Assembly: GCA_021295655.1 (NCBI GenBank)
Contig: JAGWBX010000027.1
Span: 1-64,000 of the forward strand
DNA: 64,000 bases
DNA from: Candidatus Latescibacterota bacterium
GTDB lineage: Bacteria; Latescibacterota; UBA2968; GCA-2709665
Reading direction: 5' to 3'
Shown here: positions 45,282-52,535 of the stretch, piece by piece
Layout of the letters: every line of letters begins with the position of its first letter
Numbering within the stretch: the first letter of the stretch is position 1
Notes under the pieces: generated by a model
Seen by the model: the letters and a program-made list of their open reading frames with translations, nothing else
Databases searched by the model: none
Told to the model about the DNA's origin: nothing
Position numbers and translations under genes: made by a program

Positions 45282-45310
45282 TTGAATCTGACGCGACCTT
45301 CACGTATCTT
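45282..45310 (+). promoter_or_regulatory. Promoter of the SDR gene
   Basis: TTGAAT (45282-45287), 17-bp spacer, TATCTT (45305-45310), 48 bp upstream of the ATG at 45358. Confidence 0.7.
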
Positions 45311-45357
45311 GCGGATCGTCCGTACCCCAACTTCCACTCTGTCCGGAGGAACGCCGG

Positions 45358-46191
45358 ATGAAATCCGACTCGGAAGCCCTTGCGGTATTCGCTCCCGATC
45401 TCTTCGCCGGGAAAACCGCTCTCGTAACCGGTGGTGGACGGGGAATCGGCAAACGGATCGCCCTCGCGTTCGCGCGGCTGGGCTCGCAAGTGGTAATCGC
45501 CGGCCGAAATGCCGAAACCCTCACCGCCGCGGGCGAGGAGATTGCCGGAATCGGAGCCCGATGCGTCGCCCTGACCGTCAATATCCGGGAGGTCGAACAG
45601 GTTGAAGACCTCCTCTCGAAGGCGCTGCGGAAATTCGGCGTCATTGACTTCCTGGTCAACAACGCGGGCGGCCAGTTCCCTGCGCGTCCGACGGAGATCA
45701 CCGACGGGGGCTGGCGGGCTGTCGTCGATCTCAACCTGAACGGCACCTGGAATATGTGCAGCCGCGTCGGTCCCCTGATGGCCGCAACCGGCTTCGGTTC
45801 CATCGTCAACATCGTGCACATTTATGCACTTGAACGGGGCGCGCCGCCTTTTGCACACTCCGGGGCCGCGCGGGCCGGCGTGGTCAACCTCACCAAAACC
45901 CTGGCCTGCCATTATGCCCGCAAGAAAGTGCGGGTCAACGCCGTTGCTCCCGGCTTCGTGGACACCTCCGGCCTTAGGGAACACGAATTCAAACCCCTTC
46001 AGAGAAAAGACTTCGAGTCCACGGCGCTCCGCGACGTCCCGGCCGGCCGTTTCGCGGACCCGGACGAGGTTGCAGCGATCACGCTGTTCCTGTGTTCTCC
46101 GGCCGCGGCATACATCACCGGGACGACGATTGTCGCCGACGGCGCACTGTCCCTCGGCAACTGGACGCCCTGGATGGAACCCGAACCGTAG
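45358..46191 (+). CDS. Short-chain dehydrogenase, PECR-like (enoyl reductase type)
   Basis: A 277-residue SDR. The NADP motif is TGGGRGIGKR, then NNAGGQFP. The usual YxxxK is replaced by HSGAARAGV, exactly as in peroxisomal trans-2-enoyl-CoA reductase (PECR), so this is a known variant rather than a broken site. C-terminal FLCSPAAAYITGTTIVADGA is typical. GGAGG precedes the ATG. It may reduce a double bond in an acyl or other conjugated substrate. It is the first gene of the second catabolic region. Confidence 0.88.
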   Translation: MKSDSEALAVFAPDLFAGKTALVTGGGRGIGKRIALAFARLGSQVVIAGRNAETLTAAGEEIAGIGARCVALTVNIREVEQVEDLLSKALRKFGVIDFLVNNAGGQFPARPTEITDGGWRAVVDLNLNGTWNMCSRVGPLMAATGFGSIVNIVHIYALERGAPPFAHSGAARAGVVNLTKTLACHYARKKVRVNAVAPGFVDTSGLREHEFKPLQRKDFESTALRDVPAGRFADPDEVAAITLFLCSPAAAYITGTTIVADGALSLGNWTPWMEPEP

Positions 46192-46206
46192 CGGAAAATC
46201 CAATAA

Positions 46207-46239
46207 ACAGAGAGGCCGGGAAACCCCCGGCCTCTCTGT
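46207..46239. terminator. Rho-independent terminator
   Basis: ACAGAGAGGCCGGG-AAACC-CCCGGCCTCTCTGT then TTTT: a 14-bp stem, just after the SDR stop. Confidence 0.93.
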
Positions 46240-46326
46240 TTTTCCGTTCTCCGCGGTCTGTCAATCCGAATTCGAGACAGACATCTACCTGTCATTATGG
46301 CATATTAACGGTGTCATTTCGGCAAT

Positions 46327-46347
46327 TATATGCCATTTTGGCATATA
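46327..46347. repeat. Perfect AT-rich inverted repeat
   Basis: TATATGCCA-TTT-TGGCATATA, 9-bp arms. A third TGGCATAT copy is at 46298-46305. It lies between convergent genes, where a terminator for the minus-strand isomerase gene would be expected, but lacks a T-run. Confidence 0.75.
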
Positions 46348-46390
46348 GCATTCAGGGCGATAGACGCCGGTTCAGCCCGACAATCCAAGG

Positions 46391-47197
46391 TCAATATCCG
46401 ATGCGTCTCAAGAACGCAAACGTCTTCTGACTTCGCCTGGCTTCGCTGACGGGGTCGTCGGCCCCCGGTATCGGGTTACCCGGGCAACTGGTCACCCAAC
46501 GTGAGAAGCCGATTTCCACCAGCGCCTTTCGAATCGCCGCGAAATCCAGGTCCGTTCCGTCCCCCACGTCGCACCAGACCGGATCGTACCGACCGCTCTC
46601 ATCTCGTGAGCTGAACGTGTAATCCTGAAGGTGCATGTAATTCAAACGGCTTCTGAAGTCGCGTATTGAATCGGCCGGATCATAGCCCCAGAGCCTGGCG
46701 TGGGACACGTCGATACAGAGCTTCGCCTTCCGAAGCCGTCCGGTGTAGAACTTCCAGTCCGCCACGGAATCCACGAGCGTATTGGTGTGAATGTGGTAGC
46801 TGATCTCGAGGCCCAGCGTCTCCGCGAATTCCGCCCATGCTTCCGCGCCCTCGGCCGCAGCGATCAGGTCGTCCGGGTTCACGGGCCGACCGGCAGGTTT
46901 CGCGCCGCTCATGAACATAAAGCAGTCGGCCCCCGCTTCCGCCGCGTATTCCATCCTGCGGCGGTTTCGTTCCACGTGCGCCCAATCCGTCACGTCCGGC
47001 GATCCACTGGCGGTATACACCGCCATCGGCAGACCGGCGTTTTCGCACACCCGTCGCAGCCGGGAAGGGGGCCCAAGCCAGTCCGGGGACATCCTTCCCT
47101 CCCAGCCGTCCCATCCTGCCTTTTTCAACGCCTCCAGCGCCGGTTCCAGGTCCGGCTCCTGCCATCGCAGCGTACTGTATCCCAGCTTGAATTCCAT
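46391..47197 (-). CDS. Sugar phosphate isomerase/epimerase-like TIM-barrel protein
   Basis: A 268-residue barrel protein starting behind AGGAGG. Motifs: LGYSTLRWQEPDLE, GWDGWEGRMSPDWLG, GADCFMFMSGAKPAG, ISYHIHTNTLVDS, AKLCIDVSHARLWG (Asp/His), RLNYMHLQDYTFSSRD (His) and FSRWVTSCPG. This follows the xylose-isomerase-like barrel pattern of metal ligands. It is 41 bp downstream of the first CehA/McbA gene, so the two are probably co-transcribed. Substrate not known. Confidence 0.85.
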   Translation of the reverse strand: MEFKLGYSTLRWQEPDLEPALEALKKAGWDGWEGRMSPDWLGPPSRLRRVCENAGLPMAVYTASGSPDVTDWAHVERNRRRMEYAAEAGADCFMFMSGAKPAGRPVNPDDLIAAAEGAEAWAEFAETLGLEISYHIHTNTLVDSVADWKFYTGRLRKAKLCIDVSHARLWGYDPADSIRDFRSRLNYMHLQDYTFSSRDESGRYDPVWCDVGDGTDLDFAAIRKALVEIGFSRWVTSCPGNPIPGADDPVSEARRSQKTFAFLRRIGY

Positions 47198-47238
47198 GGT
47201 TCCTCCTGTGCCTTCGTCCGGTTTGCGGCAGCGTGCGT

Positions 47239-49731
47239 TCAGCGCGCCCGAGCGCTCAACGCTTCCTGTGCCCGGCGGAATAGCGCGATCAGACGCGCGC
47301 GCGTCATTTCGTCACGAAACACGCCGATCTTCTCCGCCCACGCAATGCCGCCCTCCATATGCGTCAACAGATATTCGCCGTCCGAGGGTTCGAACGCGCA
47401 TCGATTGCCCACGTCGATGTAAACCGGCGATGAATGGGCCATTACGGGGCCGGCGTCCGTGGCGTACTCGCCCCAACACCGGGCCGCCACCCAGCACGAC
47501 GCTTCAACTTTCAACTCATGTTGCAGCGTCACCGTCCTGCGGTCCCCTGCCGCCTGCAGTCTGGGGCCCCGCATCCCGTTGACGATCAGTTCCACGGCGG
47601 TCAACGGCCACACGCTCTCGGCCGTGGCGACCACCTGCACGGTCCCGCCGTTCCCCGGAAGCGCGATCTCTCCACCCATCGGCGTTCCCTCGACGCACAG
47701 GTCGATCATTGCCCCGGTACTGGCGAACGTCGTGCCGCGTTTCACGGCTTTACACCAATTCTCAAATGTAAACTCTTCTCCACGTTCAAGTTTGGCATAG
47801 GTCCGTGAACCCCCCAGAATACGCCCGTTGGACATCTTGTCCGTCCCGCCGACGATCGGAAGTTTCTGGCCCGTATTCAGCCATCGGTAGTACCCGCGCT
47901 CTCCGGCGCCAATCCGTTCGCCCTGCCAGATCCAGCACATCTCCGCGGCGTCGGCCTGGCCCAGCATGATATTCGCGGCATTCTCGAAATCCGGCGTGGG
48001 CATATGCGGCATGATCACCAGTCCCCCCTGTTTCCGGCAGGCTTCCGCCCAGTCCGCCATCAGGACCTGGATCTCGCCGCCGATCCAGTCCTCCTGCGGG
48101 CCACCGGTACACATTGGCGCCACCATTTCCTTCAAACCCAGCAGGCTGATGTGCCCCAGCACATGCTGCCGGTTTTCCTGGCTCACCCAGATCTTGTGGA
48201 ACTCGCTGCTCGTTGGCGCCAGGCCGCCCGTGAACTCCTCCCAACTCGTAAACAGACGGCCCCACTGGCTGGCCAGCAGGTTCACGACGTTCAGGTCTTC
48301 TCCGGCGGCTTCGAGATGGGAGGATTGCGACGACAGGAAATGCACGTGGGTGTCGCCGGAATAGAATCCCCGGTCTTTCATGTCGAATGCGCGTTCAATG
48401 TCCATAGAGAGATCACGCTGACCCGGTTTGATCTCCAACAGCGTCCGCACCGGAACATACTCGAATCCGCGCGCCACCTCCACGTAAACCGGTCCCACGG
48501 GAAGTTCCACCTGGCAGGTTCCGTCGATATAGGCGTACGGGGTGCCACGCACCTTGCAGTCGCCGCCCATGTCCTCGAACCACGCGGTATTCACGTCGGC
48601 CTGATGGCCGTGGGGCGCGAAATAGGCGCCGTGAGGAGACCGGAAATGGATCCGGCATCCCACCGGCCGGCCAATGGTGGCGTCGTTAACGCTGACACGC
48701 ACCCACTGCCTGCCAGCCGGCGCAATCAGGGACACACGCGTCGCGCCGCATTGCACGGTCTTCTTCTCCAGAACGTCTCCCCATCGGAACGCCTCGCTGG
48801 AATCTCCGCACCGGATGTTCAACCGCCCTTTCCGCGAGCCATGGATTTCCAGATATCGCCCCTCATGAAACGCCTGTCCCCCGGAACCCCACCCCGCTTC
48901 ATCCGTTTCAAGGAAATCCGCGCCGGGCACATAGAGCCGGTCCTGCCTCGCGACCACACCCCGGTCCATGTGGACCGCAATCTCCCCCTCGCCCTCGGTC
49001 GATACCGCAACCTCGCTGCGCGGATGCCACGCGAACGGATCGCGTTCCTCCTGGCAGAGGGTGATGCCGCCCAGAGCGACCGCGGCGCTGTCCGAGGCCG
49101 ACACCTCAATTGTCCTGATGGTCTTCCCCGGATACGGATTGACCCAGTCGTACAACCACCAGCCCGCCAGATCGCTGCTTTCCGATCTGACACCAACCTG
49201 TGCCGCGCCATACGGCACGCTACGGTCGTCCATCCCTACGGGGAGGAACTCGCGGCAATTCCGGCATAGAAAGGGATGGTGCCCCCACGGCACAAACAGG
49301 TCATGAATCTCGAAACGCCGTCTCAATTCCTGCTCGACTTCGGTCCCGGAGTCGTAGCCGAACCGGTATCTCCCCACGATTTCTCCGGTCCCTTCAAGAC
49401 TCGCGCCGGCGCTATGGACCGGCGTACAGACGTGAGCGAACAACACCCGGCGCGCCTTCCGGCCTACCTCGATGGCCACAGACCCTGAAACCGCCCTGTC
49501 CGCCCGGCCCGAGGCCACGACAAACGAGGGTTTGCCGGAAGCTTCGTTACGGTCCGCAAGCGCGAACGGAACCCCCCAGAACCGGCAATTTCCCCCGGGG
49601 AGCCGGTCCAGACCGCTTGGTGCCGGTGTTCCCGGCGCGGCCGGCCACAGGTCACCGTCCGTGGTCTCCACATGCTCTGTCCCGCAATTATAATAGGCGT
49701 CCAAATCCAGCGTTTGATACCAATCCGACAT
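47239..49731 (-). CDS. CehA/McbA-family metallohydrolase (paralog 1)
   Basis: An 830-residue protein. The N-terminal ~400 residues are beta-rich substrate or binding domains (GGNCRFWGVPFALADRNEAS; GKTIRTIEVSASDS). The C-terminal part is a PHP-like metal hydrolase: FYSGDTHVHFLSSQSSHLEA (HxH), DLNVVNLLASQWG, GHISLLGLKE, VIMPHMPTPD, LNTGQKLPIVGGTDKMS. CehA and McbA hydrolyse carbaryl; wider relatives are amido-, ester- or phospho-hydrolases of unknown substrate. A paralog of near-identical length lies at 52536, which suggests division of labour. Confidence 0.88.
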   Translation of the reverse strand: MSDWYQTLDLDAYYNCGTEHVETTDGDLWPAAPGTPAPSGLDRLPGGNCRFWGVPFALADRNEASGKPSFVVASGRADRAVSGSVAIEVGRKARRVLFAHVCTPVHSAGASLEGTGEIVGRYRFGYDSGTEVEQELRRRFEIHDLFVPWGHHPFLCRNCREFLPVGMDDRSVPYGAAQVGVRSESSDLAGWWLYDWVNPYPGKTIRTIEVSASDSAAVALGGITLCQEERDPFAWHPRSEVAVSTEGEGEIAVHMDRGVVARQDRLYVPGADFLETDEAGWGSGGQAFHEGRYLEIHGSRKGRLNIRCGDSSEAFRWGDVLEKKTVQCGATRVSLIAPAGRQWVRVSVNDATIGRPVGCRIHFRSPHGAYFAPHGHQADVNTAWFEDMGGDCKVRGTPYAYIDGTCQVELPVGPVYVEVARGFEYVPVRTLLEIKPGQRDLSMDIERAFDMKDRGFYSGDTHVHFLSSQSSHLEAAGEDLNVVNLLASQWGRLFTSWEEFTGGLAPTSSEFHKIWVSQENRQHVLGHISLLGLKEMVAPMCTGGPQEDWIGGEIQVLMADWAEACRKQGGLVIMPHMPTPDFENAANIMLGQADAAEMCWIWQGERIGAGERGYYRWLNTGQKLPIVGGTDKMSNGRILGGSRTYAKLERGEEFTFENWCKAVKRGTTFASTGAMIDLCVEGTPMGGEIALPGNGGTVQVVATAESVWPLTAVELIVNGMRGPRLQAAGDRRTVTLQHELKVEASCWVAARCWGEYATDAGPVMAHSSPVYIDVGNRCAFEPSDGEYLLTHMEGGIAWAEKIGVFRDEMTRARLIALFRRAQEALSARAR

Positions 49732-50191
49732 ACGCTATCCGCTCCAATCTGGCGACTTCTGTCTGAAATGAAAGGTGAACCGCCCGGATGACCCGATCCG
49801 GAGAGGCGCCGGCGGGACGGGCGGACCGCTTCGACGAACGAAGATGTCCCCACGGCACCGTGTGCAAAAACGAAACCTGCTGAATGTCACTCGTGACCGG
49901 TATCGCATCCGGCGGCGCCTCGGACGATATGCTCATCAATTGAAACCGGTTGACGGCCCGCCGCTTTCTCCGTACTCTCATACGGCCGCCGAATCGCGTC
50001 CAATACGAATACAGGCATCCGATCGGCTTACGCCCGGAGCCGGGCGGCTTCACCGTCCTCGTGTAACTTCCGCCCGCGGCCCGCTCTGGAAGGTTTCAGT
50101 ACGCACACCAGTCCGTGTCGTTCCGGTTCAATCGCCGGTTGCCGGGATATTCGCCTACCGTACCGACGCCGCGTTTACAGGAGCAGAGCCA
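49732..50191. other. Intergenic region, 460 bp
   Basis: Divergent region between the first CehA/McbA gene and the amidohydrolase. Open frames extend through it but have no family features. No clear hairpin or promoter core was found. Confidence 0.4.
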
Positions 50192-50932
50192 ATGGTTATC
50201 GACAGCCACGTACACCTCAGGCACGGCAATGCCGAGCGTACGGAATACACGGCCCGTCAAATCGTTGACTCCATGGACGGCGCAGGCGTGGACAAGTCCG
50301 TCGTCTTCGCCATCTGCACCACCGCCTTCGACGCCATCTCGCGGGCCCGGACCGCGCATGAGTTGTATCCAGACCGCCTGATTCCGTACGCGTACGCGCT
50401 GCCGAACGCCGAACGGTCCATTATCGGATGCATCGAAGAAGCCATCACGGGCCTGGACTTCAAGGGCATCAAGATACACGCCGGCGAATGCACCCTGGCG
50501 GAATACGTGACGGATCCCGTATTGGAACTGGCCGACGAACACGGCGTACCCTGTCTCATCGACTTCATTGGCCGGCACGCCGACCTCGAACGCATGGCCC
50601 GCGCCTTTCCCGATACCCCCATTATTGTCGCCCACATGGGCCGGTACCTGTGCACGGACCGTGGACTCATCGACCGGTTTCTCGGCATCGCCGAAACGTA
50701 CGGCAATGTCCATATGGACATCAGCGGCGTCGTACTGATTTGGAAAATCCGGGAGGTCGTGGAACGCCTGGGGCCGGAACGCATCATCTGGGGCACCGAC
50801 GGCCCCTATCCCACGCCCGATCTCGCAACGTACATTACGACCGATCTCGCAAAGGTCCGGGCTTCCGGGATCTGCGGACCCGAACTCTCCGCCATTCTCG
50901 GCGGAAACATCGCACGGCTGCTGGCGCTCTGA
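50192..50932 (+). CDS. Amidohydrolase-2-family protein
   Basis: A 246-residue amidohydrolase, starting at ATG 50192 with AGGAG 9 bp before it. It opens with the HxH metal motif (MVIDSHVHLRHGN), then LDFKGIKIHAGECTLAEYV, ADEHGVPCLIDFIGRHADLE, TPIIVAHMGRYLC (His) and ERIIWGTDGPYPTPDL (Asp). All usual ligands are present. It probably cleaves a C-N or C-C bond in a small organic acid or amide. It is followed by the riboswitch-controlled asd on the same strand, but the strong promoter between them makes separate transcription likely. Confidence 0.9.
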   Translation: MVIDSHVHLRHGNAERTEYTARQIVDSMDGAGVDKSVVFAICTTAFDAISRARTAHELYPDRLIPYAYALPNAERSIIGCIEEAITGLDFKGIKIHAGECTLAEYVTDPVLELADEHGVPCLIDFIGRHADLERMARAFPDTPIIVAHMGRYLCTDRGLIDRFLGIAETYGNVHMDISGVVLIWKIREVVERLGPERIIWGTDGPYPTPDLATYITTDLAKVRASGICGPELSAILGGNIARLLAL

Positions 50933-51031
50933 CGCGGGATCCATATGCGACGCAGGGATTCCGGCAACACGATTTCAGTTGCAACGCACGCACGCTGAAC
51001 CCGATGAACGGCGATTTCGCAACACTTTTTC

Positions 51032-51059
51032 TTGACAAAAATCTGCGTTTGTATATTTT
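51032..51059 (+). promoter_or_regulatory. Promoter upstream of the lysine riboswitch
   Basis: TTGACA (51032-51037), 16-bp spacer, TATTTT (51054-51059), ~10 bp before the riboswitch. Confidence 0.8.
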
Positions 51060-51068
51060 TCTTCCGCT

Positions 51069-51250
51069 GCAAGGGTAGAGGCGCGGGTTTGTATCAGTAA
51101 CCGGCAGTGGACGGCGGACCCACAGCTGCCGGACGAAAGGGCAAACCTGCCGAAGTCCGAACTCCCGCCGCCGGGATGATCGGGCTGGGCCGCTGGATAA
51201 AATCCAGTGGACTGTCACGGGAAACAGCGTCCCGTGGAGCGCTCTCTTGC
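51069..51250 (+). ncRNA. Lysine riboswitch (L box)
   Basis: P1 arms GCAAG (51069-51073) and CTTGC near 51250. Conserved pieces in order: GTAGAGGCGCGG, GAAAGGGCAAACCTGCCGAAG and GGGCTGGGC. Then comes a GTCACGGG-AAACAG-CGTCCCGTGG hairpin ending in GAGCGCTCT, as in L-box aptamers. It binds lysine and controls the terminator at 51272 in front of asd. Confidence 0.85.
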
Positions 51251-51271
51251 GACGTGGCGCGGATCGGTCGT

Positions 51272-51311
51272 AGCCGGCGATGTCTCTACCTCTGGACATG
51301 CCGGCTGTTTT
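51272..51311 (+). terminator. Attenuator terminator of the lysine riboswitch
   Basis: AGCCGGC-(G)-ATGTC ... GGACAT-GCCGGCT followed by GTTTTTG. It would form when lysine is bound, stopping transcription before asd. Confidence 0.85.
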
Positions 51312-51402
51312 TGTGCCACCGGTAAACGGAACACAGGTTTCCGGCGGGATTCTCGAATTGCCGCCGGGCCCCGACAACCCTCACTCACAAAAGGAACAGG
51401 AA

Positions 51403-52485
51403 ATGAAAAAGCTCAAAGCAGGCGTTCTTGGCGCGACCGGCATGGTGGGTCAGCGCTTCGTTTCACTCCTGGAAGACCATCCCTGGTTCGAGGTCTCGGT
51501 GGTGGCGGCCAGCCCGCGGTCGGCGGGGAGGTCGTACCGCGAGGCGGTTGCGGATCGGTGGACCCTTTCCACGGACATTCCCGCGGACGTCGCTGATCTG
51601 ACGGTCCGGAACGTCAACGAAATCGAGGCGATTGCCGGTGAGGCCGATTTTGTCTGTTCGGCGCTGGATATGGAAAAAGACGACATCCGCAATCTCGAGG
51701 ACGCCTATGCCAGACGCGAAACACCTGTAGCGTCCAACAATTCCGCCCATCGGTGGACTCCCGACGTGCCGATGCTCATGCCCGAGATCAACGCGGCGCA
51801 TGTGGCCATCATCGAGGCGCAGCGCAAGCGCCTGGGCACCCGTTCCGGATTTGTCGCCGTCAAGCCCAACTGCTCGATACAGCCCTACGTCCCCGCTTTT
51901 GAGGCACTGGCCGATTTCGGCCCTCAAAGCGCCTCCGTGTGCACCTACCAAGCCATCTCCGGCGCCGGAAAGACCTTTCGGTCGTGGCCGGAAATGGAGG
52001 ACAATATCATCCCCTTCATCGGCGGTGAAGAGGAAAAGAGCGCGATGGAACCGCTGAAAATCTGGGGCGAGATTCGCAACGGTGAAATCCGCAACGCCAG
52101 CGGCCCGGCAATTTCAGCGCAGTGTATACGCGTACCCGTCAGCGACGGACACATGGCCGCCACGTCGGTGTCGTTTGAACGGAAGCCTTCCCGGGAGCAG
52201 GTCATCGATTCATGGCGAAACTTCCAGGGGGATCCGAAGGCGGCCGGCCTGCCCTCTTCGCCCAGACCGTTCCTGAGGTATTTCGATGAAGAAGACCGGC
52301 CTCAGACCCGTTTGGACCGGGACGCGGGCAATGGCATGGGCGTAACGCTCGGCAGGCTGCGGGACGACAACCTGTTCGACTACAAATTCATCGCCCTGAG
52401 CCATAACACCGTGCGAGGGGCTGCGGGCGGCGCCATTCTCATGGCCGAACTGCTTGCGGCCGAAGGGTATCTGCAGGCAAAATAG
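51403..52485 (+). CDS. asd: Aspartate-semialdehyde dehydrogenase
   Basis: A 360-residue NADPH-dependent enzyme that reduces aspartyl phosphate to aspartate semialdehyde, the step after LysC. The Rossmann motif is GVLGATGMVGQRF; the active-site cysteine is in VKPNCSIQPY; GAGKTFRSWPEMEDNIIPFIGGEEEK and the His in VSDGHMAATSVS complete the site. This fungal/archaeal-type sequence is longer than the E. coli type by sequence pattern. It starts at ATG 51403 (AAGGAACAGG before it). Expression is set by the lysine riboswitch and attenuator upstream. Confidence 0.96.
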   Translation: MKKLKAGVLGATGMVGQRFVSLLEDHPWFEVSVVAASPRSAGRSYREAVADRWTLSTDIPADVADLTVRNVNEIEAIAGEADFVCSALDMEKDDIRNLEDAYARRETPVASNNSAHRWTPDVPMLMPEINAAHVAIIEAQRKRLGTRSGFVAVKPNCSIQPYVPAFEALADFGPQSASVCTYQAISGAGKTFRSWPEMEDNIIPFIGGEEEKSAMEPLKIWGEIRNGEIRNASGPAISAQCIRVPVSDGHMAATSVSFERKPSREQVIDSWRNFQGDPKAAGLPSSPRPFLRYFDEEDRPQTRLDRDAGNGMGVTLGRLRDDNLFDYKFIALSHNTVRGAAGGAILMAELLAAEGYLQAK

Positions 52486-52535
52486 GTGCCATGCGCGAGG
52501 CCGCGTTATCCCCCGGGTGGTTCGCTGCCGGAATG

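Noticed and set aside
45358-46191. Broken active site in the SDR (no YxxxK)
   Set aside because: HSGAARAGV is the known PECR-type variant, so not a sign of decay.
48004-49269. 421-residue plus-strand frame inside the CehA/McbA gene
   Set aside because: Shadow of the minus-strand metallohydrolase, whose HxH and GGTDKMS motifs are clear.
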